In this document: piece by piece, positions 7,927 to 16,814 of the stretch
How positions within the stretch are numbered: the first letter of the stretch is position 1
How the letters are laid out: every line of letters begins with the position of its first letter
NCBI GenBank assembly: GCA_003021655.1
Contig: PXRP01000055.1
Span: forward strand, 64,796 to 108,229
Direction: 5' to 3'
Length of the DNA: 43,434 nucleotides
Source: Halobacteriales archaeon QS_4_69_31
GTDB taxonomy: Archaea; Halobacteriota; Halobacteria; Halobacteriales; Haloarculaceae
The notes under the pieces: generated by a model
Databases searched by the model: none
The model's input: only the letters and a program-made list of their open reading frames with translations
Told to the model about the DNA's origin: nothing
Made by a program: the position numbers and the translations under genes

Positions 7927-8530
7927 CGACGGGGCGGTTCCAGGGGGCCTCCCTGGCGGTCACGTCCTTGCCGGCCGCTCGTGCGTTGAGTTTGGCCGCC
8001 GCCGGGGAGTCGCGCACGTCCGCGTCGTCGTAGCCCGCCGCCTCGAAGGCGTTCAGCACGGCGCGTTTGCTCCGGAGGCTGTACTTCTGGTGGTAGTCCT
8101 CGGCGTTCGTGAACGACGAGAGGCGTTCGACGCGGGTCCGGACCTCGTCGACGGCGAGCGCGTCGAGGCGGTCCTCGATGGTCCTGCGCTGGGCGCCGTC
8201 CGCGTAGAAGAGGACGTGCTGGTACTGTCGCTTGCGGGGCTGGTGGCGGACGCTGTGTTCCTCGACGGCCCGCTCGACCAGGTCCGCGAACGGGACCACG
8301 GCGGGGTCGTACTCGGCCTGGACGGCCTCGCTGTGGTCGCCGATGTCGTGGTAGGTCGGGTCCGGCGTCGACCCGCCGGCGTAGCCGACCCGCGTCCGGA
8401 CCACCCCCTCCATCGCGCCGAAGGTGGCGTCCGGACCCCAGAAACAGCCCAGCGCGAACGTCGCCGTCTCCGTCTCGCCGGGCGAGGGCATGCTATCGTC
8501 GTAGGCGACGACCGTCTCTGCGTCGGTCAT
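7904..8530 (-). CDS. msrA: Peptide-methionine (S)-S-oxide reductase MsrA
   Basis: A 208-residue protein that reduces the S epimer of methionine sulfoxide. The catalytic GCFWGPD motif is at 28-34 with Cys29, followed by VGYAGG, PTYHDIGDHSEAVQ and YDP, all hallmarks of MsrA, then the QYQHVLFY and EDYHQKY segments. The first 20 residues are a non-conserved extension. The ATG overlaps the msrB stop by 4 nt (ATGA), so the pair is probably translated together and repairs both sulfoxide epimers. Its 3' end is part of a 28-bp tandem duplication. Confidence 0.95.
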   Translation of the reverse strand: MTDAETVVAYDDSMPSPGETETATFALGCFWGPDATFGAMEGVVRTRVGYAGGSTPDPTYHDIGDHSEAVQAEYDPAVVPFADLVERAVEEHSVRHQPRKRQYQHVLFYADGAQRRTIEDRLDALAVDEVRTRVERLSSFTNAEDYHQKYSLRSKRAVLNAFEAAGYDDADVRDSPAAAKLNARAAGKDVTAREAPWNRPVESRPDGR

Positions 8531-8928
8531 TCGCCCTCGGGGTCGAACGTGAGCGCGGCGCCGTTCATGCAGTAGCGGTCGCCGGTCGGCTCGGGGCCGT
8601 CCCCGAAGACGTGTCCGAGGTGGCCCTCACACCGGCTACAGAGCACCTCCGTCCGCTCGCCGAGCAGGCCGGGGTCGGGCTCGGTGGTGACGGCGTCGTC
8701 TATGGGCTTCCAGAAACTCGGCCAGCCGGTCCCGGACTCGTATTTCGTCTCCGAGTCGAACAGCGCCTGGCCACAGCCCGCACACCGGAAGACGCCGCCG
8801 CGCTTCTCGTCCAGGAGCGGGGAGGAGCCGCGGGGTTCGGTGCCGGCCTCCCTGAGGATGCGATACTCCTCGTCGCTCAGTCGCTCGCGCCACTCCGCGT
8901 CGGATTCCGGCAGGTCGTGCTTGCTCAT
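8527..8928 (-). CDS. msrB: Peptide-methionine (R)-S-oxide reductase MsrB
   Basis: The R-epimer partner of MsrA. Two zinc-binding pairs, CAGC and CSRC, flank the fold; SGTGWPSFW and HLGHVFGDGP are family motifs; RYCMNGAALTF holds the catalytic cysteine. I place the start at ATG 8928 (MSKHDLPESDAEWRERL), where similarity to other haloarchaeal MsrB proteins would begin; an in-frame ATG at 8955 would add nine residues. First gene of a two-gene msrB-msrA unit, divergent from cmk. Confidence 0.94.
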   Translation of the reverse strand: MSKHDLPESDAEWRERLSDEEYRILREAGTEPRGSSPLLDEKRGGVFRCAGCGQALFDSETKYESGTGWPSFWKPIDDAVTTEPDPGLLGERTEVLCSRCEGHLGHVFGDGPEPTGDRYCMNGAALTFDPEGE

Positions 8929-9019
8929 GTCCGGCCGTATGGACTCGACGCTCATGAAGGGTCCGAGAGGGTGTGTGTCACTCTCACCGGTGTCGCCGGG
9001 GGGAGTCGTTTCGCAACGT

Positions 9020-9028
9020 CTTTTTACC
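9020..9028 (+). promoter_or_regulatory. TATA box of the cmk-cbf5 transcription unit
   Basis: CTTTTTACC at 9020-9028 is centred 24 nt before the ATG at 9048, the spacing expected for an archaeal promoter giving a leaderless transcript. No Shine-Dalgarno-like sequence precedes the start. Confidence 0.55.
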
Positions 9029-9047
9029 GACCACCCGCACGTGGGGT

Positions 9048-9626
9048 ATGTTGCTAACCGTCTCCGGTCCCGCGGGAAGCGGGAAGACGACGTTCGCCGA
9101 AGCGCTGGCGAACGAACTCGACTACGAGTACGTCAGCGGGGGGGACATCTTCCGGTCGCTCGCCGACGAGCGCGGGCTCTCGCTGGTGGAGTTCAACAAG
9201 CTCGCCGAGCGCGACGACCAGGTCGACCGTGACTTGGACCGGCGGCTCCGCGAGACCGCGCGCGAGCGCGACGGCGTGGTGCTGGAGTCGCGCCTGGCCG
9301 GGTGGATGGCCGGCGACTACGCCGACCTGAAGTTCTGGCTCGACGCGCCCACGGAGGTCCGCCTGGCCCGCGTCGCCGAGCGCGAGGACACCACCGTCGA
9401 GGCCCACCGCCAGCGGTTCCACGAACGCGCCGAGAGCGAGGCCCGGCGCTACGAGGAGTACTACAACATCGACATCGAGGACCGCACTATCTACGACATG
9501 GTCATCAACACCGCGCGGTGGAACCCCGGGACGGTCGTCGACGTCGCCCTCGCCGCCGCCGAGGCCTACGACCCGGCCGGCGACGAGGGGAAGACCCCCG
9601 TCGAGGGCGTCACCTACGAGTTCTGA
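9048..9626 (+). CDS. cmk: Cytidylate kinase, archaeal type
   Basis: A 192-residue kinase converting (d)CMP to (d)CDP with ATP. The P-loop GPAGSGKTT is at 7-15; [28 protein letters not shown] and [18 protein letters not shown] match the CMP-binding and lid regions of archaeal Cmk. [18 protein letters not shown] near the C-terminus is also typical. The start at 9048 fits the TATA box. Its stop overlaps the cbf5 ATG by one base (TGATG). In many archaea cmk and cbf5 lie downstream of secY; here they sit about 32 kb before it. Confidence 0.95.
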   Translation: MLLTVSGPAGSGKTTFAEALANELDYEYVSGGDIFRSLADERGLSLVEFNKLAERDDQVDRDLDRRLRETARERDGVVLESRLAGWMAGDYADLKFWLDAPTEVRLARVAEREDTTVEAHRQRFHERAESEARRYEEYYNIDIEDRTIYDMVINTARWNPGTVVDVALAAAEAYDPAGDEGKTPVEGVTYEF

Positions 9627-10510
9627 TGGCACTGCGCGCGCCGCCCGGGGAGCGGTCGGTCGACGCCTTGCTCTCGTTTGGCGTCCTCAACCTCGACAAG
9701 CCGCCCGGCCCCTCCGCCCACCAGGTCGCCGCCTGGGTCCGGGACATGGCCGGCCTCGACCGCGCGGCCCACGCCGGGACGCTCGACCCCAAGGTGACGG
9801 GCTGTCTCCCGCTGTTGCTCGGCGACGCCACCCGACTCGCGCAGGTCTTCGACGACAGCCCCAAGGAGTACGTCGCCGTCCTCGAACTCCACGGCCCGCC
9901 GCCCGCCGACCTCGACGCCGTCGTCGAGGAGTTCGAGGGCCCGGTCTACCAGAAACCGCCCCGCAAGAGCGCGGTCGTCCGCCGCCTCCGCGTCCGGGAG
10001 GTCCACGCGCTGGACGCCCTCGAAACCGACGACCGGCAGGCCCTCCTGCGGGTGCGCTGTGAGAGCGGCACCTACGTCCGCAAGCTCTGTCACGACCTCG
10101 GGCTGGCGCTGGGGACCGGCGCACACATGGGCGACCTGCGCCGCGTCGGTACGGAGCCGTTCGACGACACCTCGCTCGCCACGCTCCACGATTTCGCCGA
10201 CGCGCTCGCGTGGGCCGGCGGGGACGCCGACGAGGACGCGGACCCCGATCCGCTCCGGGCGGTCGTCCGGCCCGCCGAGCGCGCGCTCGACCACCTGCCG
10301 CCGGTCACCATCGCCGAGAGCGCGGCCGCCGAAGTCGCCGAGGGCGCGCCAGTTTACGCGCCCGGCGTCGTCGAGGCGCCCGACGCGCCCACGGAGTCGC
10401 TCGTCGCCTGTCACACGCCGGACGGGTCGGCGGTCTGTCTGGGACGACTCGTCGGCGACCCCGACGCCGAGCGCGGCCTCGTCGTCGACCTGGAACGCGT
10501 GCTGGTCTGA
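9626..10510 (+). CDS. truB: tRNA/rRNA pseudouridine synthase Cbf5 (TruB family)
   Basis: A 294-residue Cbf5, the catalytic subunit of archaeal H/ACA ribonucleoprotein, which converts uridine to pseudouridine under guide-RNA direction and can also form Psi55 in tRNA. LNLDKPPGPSAHQVAAWV and HAGTLDPKVTGCLPL carry the catalytic Asp54; YQKPPRKSAVVRRLR, CESGTYVRKLCHDLG and GAHMGDLRRVGT are family motifs. Residues from about 215 onward (LPPVTIAE to the end) form a PUA domain. An acidic insert (DADEDADPD) precedes the PUA. Translationally coupled to cmk. Confidence 0.95.
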   Translation: MALRAPPGERSVDALLSFGVLNLDKPPGPSAHQVAAWVRDMAGLDRAAHAGTLDPKVTGCLPLLLGDATRLAQVFDDSPKEYVAVLELHGPPPADLDAVVEEFEGPVYQKPPRKSAVVRRLRVREVHALDALETDDRQALLRVRCESGTYVRKLCHDLGLALGTGAHMGDLRRVGTEPFDDTSLATLHDFADALAWAGGDADEDADPDPLRAVVRPAERALDHLPPVTIAESAAAEVAEGAPVYAPGVVEAPDAPTESLVACHTPDGSAVCLGRLVGDPDAERGLVVDLERVLV

Positions 10511-10655
10511 CCCGTTTCGCACCGACGGACCGGCGGGTGGCACTCTCCGTGCCGTCGCGGTCTCGCGTACCGCCGCGACTGACTCTCTGTCCGGCGGCCG
10601 GTGTCGGCGAGCACCACGAAAGGCCCAATCCCGCGAGTATCCGACTCGCCGGGAC

Positions 10656-11579
10656 CTAGAGGAACGTCGGGCCGTCGACGGACTCGGTCTCGGCCTCGCG
10701 CCAGGCGTGTTCGGGGGCCCAGTCGAGCACTTCGCGGGCGTTCGCGTAGTCGATGGCCGATTCGTCGCCGCTGATGTCGACCCGCGGGGGGAGGTCGCCG
10801 TACACCGCCTCGACGGCGTCGACGGTGTCGACGTCGAGGAAGTTGTCGGCGGCGACGGCCATAAACGGTTCGTGGCCCTCGAAGTCGACCTCGATGGCGC
10901 GTTCGACCAGCGAGACGACGTCGCGGATGTCCACGTACGAGAAGAAGTTGCCGGCGGCGTTGTGGAAGGTGATCCCGAAGGCGTCGCCCAGGTCGGCCGT
11001 CCCCAGGTCGAAGTTGTTCCGGATCGTCGACGTGTCGTACTCGCCGGGATAGTTGATCCAGGAGGGCCGCACCGAGGCCACGGAGACGTCGTAGCGCCGC
11101 GAGACCATCTTCGCGACTTCCTCGCCGGCGACCTTGGAGGTGCCGTAGGGGTCTTCCGGCCGCAGCGGGTGGTCGACGTCGATTGGGAAGTAGTCGGGCA
11201 GGAACGAGGGCTCGGCGAAGACGGTCCCGTAGACCGTCTCGCTGGATGCCCAGACGACGTCCGCGCCAACGCTCCCGGCGGCCGAAAGGACGTTGTAGGT
11301 GCTGATAGTATTGTTCTCGTAGACGTGTGCGCCGCCGCGGCCCAGCGGGTTCGGATACGCCGCGAAGTGGACCACGTGGTCGGGGTCGAACTCCGAGACG
11401 AGTTCCCAGGTCTGTCCCTGGTCGGTGAGGTCCGCCGCCCTGAAGTCGACGTTGGCCGGCCCCGACCCTGCCGGCCGGTCGAAGTCGATGCTCCGGACGT
11501 CCCAGCCCTGGTCCGCGAGCGACGAGACGACCCAACTCGCTGCACCGCCTGATCCGCCAGTAACGACCGCTCGTGGCAT
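10656..11579 (-). CDS. NAD-dependent epimerase/dehydratase (extended SDR)
   Basis: A 307-residue extended short-chain dehydrogenase. VVTGGSGGAASWV (5-17) is the GxxGxxG NAD site, VVHFAAYPNP and SSETVYG follow, and YGTSK holds the catalytic Tyr and Lys. The family includes UDP-sugar epimerases and uronate dehydrogenases; the lack of a sugar-nucleotide signature I can recognise leaves the substrate open, and the neighbouring sugar genes fit a uronate or aldose dehydrogenase. ATG 11579 begins directly at the first strand; an in-frame ATG at 11600 would add seven residues. Divergent from the SDR gene; AT-rich TTATAT elements lie around 11605-11625 in the shared upstream DNA. Confidence 0.8.
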   Translation of the reverse strand: MPRAVVTGGSGGAASWVVSSLADQGWDVRSIDFDRPAGSGPANVDFRAADLTDQGQTWELVSEFDPDHVVHFAAYPNPLGRGGAHVYENNTISTYNVLSAAGSVGADVVWASSETVYGTVFAEPSFLPDYFPIDVDHPLRPEDPYGTSKVAGEEVAKMVSRRYDVSVASVRPSWINYPGEYDTSTIRNNFDLGTADLGDAFGITFHNAAGNFFSYVDIRDVVSLVERAIEVDFEGHEPFMAVAADNFLDVDTVDAVEAVYGDLPPRVDISGDESAIDYANAREVLDWAPEHAWREAETESVDGPTFL

Positions 11580-11841
11580 CGCTCCACCGTAGGGCTGCAC
11601 GGAGGATATAAGTTCTGTTTATATGATGGACAGCCGATGGGTCGTCGGTCCTGGACGGCCCCCGGCGACAACACCCGCCGCCGGCGCCGCCCCGTCCCGA
11701 TGGCGGACATCGTTGCCGGTTTCCGGGTCTCGGGTCGGTTCCGCCGACCCGAAGTGGCGGGTCGAGGTTCCGCCCGGACGAACGTATCAACTGTCGTCGA
11801 GGTCGGGAAACACGTATCGGACTAGAAGCGTGATATCCGGC

Positions 11842-12603
11842 ATGGTCGAGCGACCGAGTCAGCGGACGGACCCACTCGACGGACAGGCGGCGGTCGTGAC
11901 GGGCGCGAGTTCCGGCATCGGCGCCGAGATCGCGCGCGTCCTCGCCGAGGACGGCGCCGATGTGGCGATAGCGGCGCGGCGCGTCGACCGCCTCGAAACG
12001 CTGGCCGAGGAGATACGGACCGAGACCGGGAGCGTAGTCGAGGTCGTCCCGACGGACGTGACCGACTCCGGGGCGGTCGCCGCGCTGGTCGAGGCGGCCG
12101 TCGACCGTTTCGGCTCGCTGGACGTCGCCGTCTGTAACGCCGGCCTCGCGGTCGACGAACCGGTGGCGGAGTTGACCGACGAGGAGTACGCCCTGATGCG
12201 CGGCGTCAACGTCGACGGCATGTTCTACACGGCTCGCGAGTCGATCCCCCACCTCGTGGAGTCTGGGGGCCACCTCGTCTTCATGGGGAGCATGTCGGGC
12301 AACCACCCGCGGCCGGCCAACCCGGTCTACGCCGCGACCAAGTGGTGGACGCGGGGCTTCGCGGTGAGCCTCCAGGCCAGCCTCGGCGAGGACGACGTCG
12401 CCGTCTCGTGTATCAACCCCACCGAGGTCCGCACCGAGTTCGGCTCCGAGAGCGGCACCCCCTCGAAGGACGCCTTCGACCCCGGCGAGGTCACCGAGGC
12501 AATCGAGGTGGCCGACGCCGTCGCCTACGTCGTCCGCCAGGAGTCGCCCAACTCCATCACCTCGCTGGACCTCTACCGGCGGGACAAACTCTCGCACTTC
12601 TGA
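11842..12603 (+). CDS. Classical short-chain dehydrogenase/reductase
   Basis: A 253-residue SDR. VVTGASSGIGAEIA (18-31) binds the cofactor; ARR after the second strand suggests NADP preference; VCNAG, a catalytic Ser in FMGSMSG, and YAATK (Tyr and Lys) complete the active site. INPTEVRTEF is the usual motif after the sixth strand. Substrate unknown; location beside sugar genes suggests a polyol or keto-sugar. The open frame reaches back to 11623, but those residues are unlike SDRs, so ATG 11842 is chosen. Confidence 0.85.
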   Translation: MVERPSQRTDPLDGQAAVVTGASSGIGAEIARVLAEDGADVAIAARRVDRLETLAEEIRTETGSVVEVVPTDVTDSGAVAALVEAAVDRFGSLDVAVCNAGLAVDEPVAELTDEEYALMRGVNVDGMFYTARESIPHLVESGGHLVFMGSMSGNHPRPANPVYAATKWWTRGFAVSLQASLGEDDVAVSCINPTEVRTEFGSESGTPSKDAFDPGEVTEAIEVADAVAYVVRQESPNSITSLDLYRRDKLSHF

Positions 12604-12629
12604 ACCGGAAACGGCCGGCGGGGCCGCCG

Positions 12630-12676
12630 CCCAGCTCTCGACGGGGCCGCTACTCAGTTCTCGACGGGGACGGCCC
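12630..12676. repeat. 23-bp imperfect duplication of a gene 3' end
   Basis: On the minus strand the end of the Gfo/Idh/MocA gene, CCCGTCGAGAACTGAGTAGC, is followed 23 nt later by CCCGTCGAGAGCTGGGCGGC and then by a shorter CCCGCCGGCC. The terminal codons (Pro-Val-Glu-Asn-stop) are therefore copied downstream. Confidence 0.65.
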
Positions 12677-14145
12677 GGCCCTCGTCGGCGCTCTCGAACA
12701 GCGCGTCGAGGACGCGGGCGTGGGCGACGCTCTCCTCGCGGTCGATGCGTGGCGTCTCCCCGCGCTCGATGGCGTCGGCGAAGTGCTCGACCTCCAGGCG
12801 GTAGTGGTCGGCCGGGTCGAACGTCTCGGTCACCTCGCGGCCGTCCACGGCGTAGGTCAGCGACGTGGGGCCGTCCACGTCCACGTCGAAGGTGGGGTCG
12901 GCGCGCAGCCAGCCGTCGGTCGTCTCGACGCGGTGGTACTGGGTCAGCGGCGTCTCGAAGCCCGACTGGACGCGGGCGCTCGCCCCGGAGTCGTAGGCCA
13001 GGACGCCGGCCATCTCCGTGTCGACGCCACAGTCCCGCGCGTCGTGGGTCGTCGCGTACACGCGGTCGGGTTCGCCGAGGAAGAGCCGCGCGGCGTTGAC
13101 CGGGTACGTGCCGACGTCGAGGACCGACCCGCCCTCCAGGTCCGGGTCGAGCCTGACGTCGTCGGCGCCGTCGGGCATCCGGAAGGTGAACGTCGACGTG
13201 ACCGACCGGACCTCGCCCAGTTCCTCCGAGACGACCGCGGACGCGCGCTCGGTGAGCGGGTGAAAGCGATACATGAGCGCCTCCATCATCACCACGCCGC
13301 GGTCCTCGCAGTAGTCGAAGACGGCCCCCGTCTCGGGGGCGCTCCCGGTCAGTGGCTTCTCACAGAGGACGTGGAGACCGGCGTCGGCCGCCCGGCGGGT
13401 CCACTCGGCGTGGAGGCCGTTGGGCAGCGGGACGTACACCGCGTCCAGGCTCCCGTCGGCGAGGAGCGTGTCGTACCCCTCGTAGGCCGCCGGGATGTCG
13501 AAGCGGTCGGCCACCGCCTCGGCCGCCGCCCCGTCGCGGGAGGCGATAGCGGCCGCCTCGTGGTCGCTGGCGACGATGGCCGGAATGACGTTTAGCAAGC
13601 GGAAGCCCCGTCCTTTAGGGCGGGGTCTAAGCGATAGGCCCGGCCGGCCAACCGCAAGGCTTAGCCCGGCTGGCGTCGTACATGGCGGTACGCCAAGCGC
13701 GAAAATCAAACCGGGAGAGCCGGGGCCACTCCCCGCCGACATGGACACGCGGCGGTCAGACGGCACACCAAAACCTGCCCCGTTCGCGGTTGTCTACCCG
13801 ACCGCGACCGGCCGCGGTCGGGTCCGGTCGATGGCACGGCCCGTGTCGCCCGCGTCGAAAGGACGGGGGCGAACACACCCGTTCGGACGGTCGCCCCTGT
13901 TGCGGTCGGGCGACCGGGCGGGTGTGGAGCCACAAGCGGGGGAGTCCGCAACGGACTGGCGTCGTCACGCGCTCACCGCCCCGACGTGGTGCTCACGAAC
14001 CCGGTACTCCCACACGGGAGGAAGTTACCGGCGGGGTTGCGTCGGGCGGCCCGACGCCCCACGCTGGAATCCTCGCGCTTCAGCGCGGGGAGGATGTCAA
14101 TGACTGGACGCCGATGTCGGCCGTGCTGATGATGCCGAATCGCAT
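12654..14145 (-). pseudogene. Gfo/Idh/MocA-family oxidoreductase, split by an inserted element
   Basis: The 5' piece (14145-14110) encodes MRFGIISTADIG, the start of the NAD(P) Rossmann fold. After about 510 bp of element DNA the same strand resumes at about 13589 with VIPAIVASDHEAAAIASRDG and continues with LPNGLHAEW, VLCEKPLTG (catalytic Lys of the EKP motif), MMEALMYRFHP, GGSVLDVGTYPVN and the C-terminal barrel-like sheet to 12654. Together they make a normal-length dehydrogenase of the glucose-fructose oxidoreductase family. A TATA-like CTTAGATA about 28 nt before 14145 remains. As it stands the Rossmann Gly motif is separated from the rest, so the enzyme is probably lost; the frame through the element is open from an upstream Met, but would give a protein without the nucleotide-binding strand. 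Confidence 0.82.
13590..14100 (-). mobile_element. Non-autonomous IS200/IS605 (IS1341-type) element without tnpB
   Basis: On the minus strand TTGAC (14100-14096) is followed by a left end with a hairpin (14071-14093, core CGCGC-TGAA-GCGCG). The other end, 13601-13625, has the hairpin CCCCGTCCTTTAGGGCGGGG. These resemble the left and right ends that flank haloarchaeal IS1341-type tnpB genes, with TTGAC as a target-like pentamer. The roughly 510 bp between has no frame resembling TnpB or TnpA. No target-site duplication is apparent, as expected for this family. The edges are accurate to about 5 bp only. Confidence 0.7.
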
Positions 14146-14218
14146 ACCCCCAAGAGGGACGTGGCGTATCTAAGTCCCCGGATACCAGCAGGGAGCGAAG
14201 ACGCGACTGTCCGGGCGC

Positions 14219-15256
14219 TCAGTGGACGGTGTTGACCGGCTCGTCGCCGTCCAGCCAGCGGGCGAGGTCGTCGGCGAGGATGCGGGGGCCGCCCAGCACG
14301 GCGTCGCGGGTCGACCCCGCGACGTGGGGCGAGAGGACGACGCCGGAACAGTCCAGCAGCGGGTGGTCGACCGGCAGCGGTTCCTCGCGGAAGACGTCGA
14401 GCGCGGCGCCAGCGATCTGGCCGTCCTGGAGCGCCTCGACGAGGGCCGTCCCGTCGACCAGCCCGCCCCGGGCGGTGTTGACCAGAAACGCCGATGGCTT
14501 CATGCGCTCGAACTCGGCGGCGCCGAGCAACCCCTCGGTCTCCTCGGAGAGGCGGACGTGCAGCGTGACGGCGTCGGCGCGGTCGAGCAGGGCCGCCAGC
14601 GAGACGGGCTCTGCGCCGGCCTCGCGGACCGCGTCGTCGTCGACGTACGGGTCGTACGCGAGGACGGTCGCGTCGAAGCCGGCCAGCCGGCGTGCGACCC
14701 CGCGACCGATGTTCCCGAAGCCGACGACGCCGATTTCCGTGGTTCGCACGTCCGGCGGGAGGCGGTCGGGGTCGAACACCTGGTTCCACTCCCCGTCCGA
14801 GAGGGCGTCGTGGTGGGCGGGGATATCCCGCAGACGGGCCAGCAGCATCGCGACGGCGTAGTCCGCGACGGCGTGGCGGTTCCGGCCGGGGGCGTGGAGG
14901 ACCGTGACGCCGCGCTCCCGGCAAGCCGCGACGTCGACGTTTTCGGTGCCGCCGCGGGCGGCCGCCACGACCGACAGCGAGTCGGCGGCCTCGACGACCG
15001 CCTCGGAGACCGGCGCCTTGTGGACGACGAGCACGTCCACGCCGTCGAGGGTGGCCGCGATGTCGCTCGCGTCGTAGGAGCCGGGACCGTCGGCCTCCAT
15101 GCTCATCGTCGCGTCACGGAACGCCGCCGGCGTAGCGTCGCCCATCCACTCCATGCGCTCGAAAACCACGCCCTCCGATTCGAGGCGGCCGAGCCCCTCG
15201 TACATATACTCGCTTGGCTGCTGGGGGTCACCGCAGAGCAGGGCGGTGACAGTCAT
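14219..15256 (-). CDS. D-2-hydroxyacid dehydrogenase family protein
   Basis: A 345-residue NAD(P)-dependent dehydrogenase interconverting 2-keto and D-2-hydroxy acids. VGFGNIGRGVARR (178-190) is the cofactor loop; NTARGGLVD has the catalytic Arg, FREEPLP the Glu, and LSPHVAGST the His. It may act as a glyoxylate/hydroxypyruvate reductase or on a sugar acid. It is the last gene of a leftward unit aldolase-kinase-dehydrogenase, starting about 50 nt after the kinase stop, directly after a duplicated kinase 3' end. 14146-14218 holds only the promoter region of the split oxidoreductase. Confidence 0.85.
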   Translation of the reverse strand: MTVTALLCGDPQQPSEYMYEGLGRLESEGVVFERMEWMGDATPAAFRDATMSMEADGPGSYDASDIAATLDGVDVLVVHKAPVSEAVVEAADSLSVVAAARGGTENVDVAACRERGVTVLHAPGRNRHAVADYAVAMLLARLRDIPAHHDALSDGEWNQVFDPDRLPPDVRTTEIGVVGFGNIGRGVARRLAGFDATVLAYDPYVDDDAVREAGAEPVSLAALLDRADAVTLHVRLSEETEGLLGAAEFERMKPSAFLVNTARGGLVDGTALVEALQDGQIAGAALDVFREEPLPVDHPLLDCSGVVLSPHVAGSTRDAVLGGPRILADDLARWLDGDEPVNTVH

Positions 15257-15345
15257 CTCTCGACCCCGTCGTCGGACACCGTCGCGGGTCGCCAGAAGAG
15301 TGGTGTCATCGTCTCACTCCTTGGTCGGAGACGGTGATGAGTGTT
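15253..15345 (-). repeat. 53-bp imperfect duplication of the kinase 3' end
   Basis: The kinase ends WGTLITVSDQGVRR then stop (15306). Between it and the next gene the minus strand encodes FWRPATVSDDGVER then stop (15253), a second, diverged copy of the same terminal codons. The two stops are 53 nt apart, so the copy is out of the kinase frame. The second copy's TGA overlaps the dehydrogenase ATG (ATGA). Confidence 0.7.
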
Positions 15346-16814
15346 CCCCAGGCGCCACCCATCCCCTCGCGGGCCTGGCTGAACGCTTCCGCCACGGACC
15401 GGTAGCGCTCGACCCGGTCCGGGTCGGGGTCGTGGGTCCGGTCTATCGTCACCGTTTCGGCGGCCGCCTCGTCCACGGAGTCGTACAGCCCGGCCGCGAC
15501 CCCGCCACAGAGCGCCGCCCCGCGGGCGCCCATCTCCGCCCCGGCGGGGACGCGGACGGTGTCCTCGTGGAGGTCCGCGAAGATACCGGTCCAGAGCGGG
15601 CTGCGCGCGCCGCCGCCGCTGACCCGCAGGTCCGAGACTGGCACCTCGAACTCCGCGACGCCGAGCGCGAGCGCCGTCGCGACGCCGTCGTAGACGGCAC
15701 GGAGCAACTCCTCGGCGGTCGTATCGAGGTCCATCCCGTAGAACCCCCCGCGGGCGTCGGGGTCGTCGGTCGACCCGTTCAGGTAGGGATGGAAGAGCGT
15801 CCCCCGCGCGCCGGCCGGGACGGCCGCCGCCCGTTCCTCGTAGACCTCGTAGGGGTCGACGCCGCGCTCGCGGGCCGTCTCGCGCCAGTCGTCGCCGAAC
15901 TCGTCGACGAACCAGTCCAGGCAGGCCGCCCCCGCGCGGGTCCCGCGGTAGCGGAGCCACCCCCCGAGATACCGCCGCGGGAGGCCACCGCTCCCCTCGT
16001 CGGGGCTGTCGGTGACGACCACGCTCTGGCCCCAGGTGCCGAGGATCACCGTCGCCTGTCCGGGGTCGAGGACGCCGGCGCCCAGCGCACACGCCCCCAC
16101 GTCGTGCAGTCCGGCGGCGACCGGGACCCCGGCCGGGAGCCCCGTCTCGGCGGCGGCCGCCTCGGTCACCTCGCCGGCGGCCGCCGTGCTCGCGACGCGC
16201 TCCGGGACGACCGACTCGTAGCCCGCAAGGCCCAGCGCCTCCAGCACCGCGGGGACGTCCCCGTCCGGCGGGACGAGCGCGGACCCGTCCATCGGGTCGG
16301 TCGTCTTCGCGCCCGCCAGGCGGTGGGCGAGCACGTCCTTGCAGAACAGCACTGTGTCTATCCGGTCGGCGACCGCGGGGCGCTCGCGGTCGAACCACCC
16401 CAGGAGCGTGTACGGGTCCGCGCCGAAGGGGCGCCAGCCCAGGCGGTCGGCGGCGGCGTCGAGTCGGCCGTCGGCGCGCCACTCGGCCAGCAGGTCCGTC
16501 GTCCGGCCGTCGGTCGACTTGACGCCACAGACCGCCGCGCCGTCGGCGTCGAGCGCGTAGAGGCCGTGGCCGTGGCCGGCGAGGCCGACCCCGCGGACCG
16601 CCGCCGGGTCGACGGCCCCGTCGTCGAGGACGCCCTCGATGGCCGCGACGGCCGCCGCCCAGAGGTCGTCGTGGTCCTGTTCGTCGCGGTCGGGCGCGGG
16701 CGAGTGGCCGGGCGTGGCCGTCGACGCCGTCGCGCGGGCGGTCCCCGACCGGTCGACGGCCGCGGCGGTCACGTTCGTCAGCCCGGCGTCGACGCCCACG
16801 AGCAGGTCAGTCAT
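15306..16814 (-). CDS. FGGY-family carbohydrate kinase
   Basis: A 502-residue sugar or polyol kinase. LLVGVDAGLTNVTAAAVD is the N-terminal phosphate-1 motif, VRGVGLAGHGHGLYALD the substrate-side loop, GLHDVGACALGAG contains the catalytic Asp, and LRVSGGGARSPLWTGIFAD the C-terminal adenosine motif. Members act on xylulose, ribulose, glycerol, erythritol and others; I cannot tell which. Its ATG lies inside the end of the aldolase gene (8-nt overlap), so aldolase and kinase are coupled. This pairing suggests the kinase makes the phosphorylated ketose that the aldolase cleaves. Confidence 0.88.
   Translation of the reverse strand: MTDLLVGVDAGLTNVTAAAVDRSGTARATASTATPGHSPAPDRDEQDHDDLWAAAVAAIEGVLDDGAVDPAAVRGVGLAGHGHGLYALDADGAAVCGVKSTDGRTTDLLAEWRADGRLDAAADRLGWRPFGADPYTLLGWFDRERPAVADRIDTVLFCKDVLAHRLAGAKTTDPMDGSALVPPDGDVPAVLEALGLAGYESVVPERVASTAAAGEVTEAAAAETGLPAGVPVAAGLHDVGACALGAGVLDPGQATVILGTWGQSVVVTDSPDEGSGGLPRRYLGGWLRYRGTRAGAACLDWFVDEFGDDWRETARERGVDPYEVYEERAAAVPAGARGTLFHPYLNGSTDDPDARGGFYGMDLDTTAEELLRAVYDGVATALALGVAEFEVPVSDLRVSGGGARSPLWTGIFADLHEDTVRVPAGAEMGARGAALCGGVAAGLYDSVDEAAAETVTIDRTHDPDPDRVERYRSVAEAFSQAREGMGGAWGTLITVSDQGVRR

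Noticed and set aside
10511-10655. Small gene or RNA between cbf5 and the epimerase gene
   Set aside because: Only short GC-rich inverted segments are present; no start, TATA or conserved structure could be supported.
13682-14173. Degenerate TnpB coding sequence inside the ~510-bp element
   Set aside because: I looked in all frames for the zinc-ribbon CxxC pairs and RuvC-like Asp/Glu motifs and saw none.
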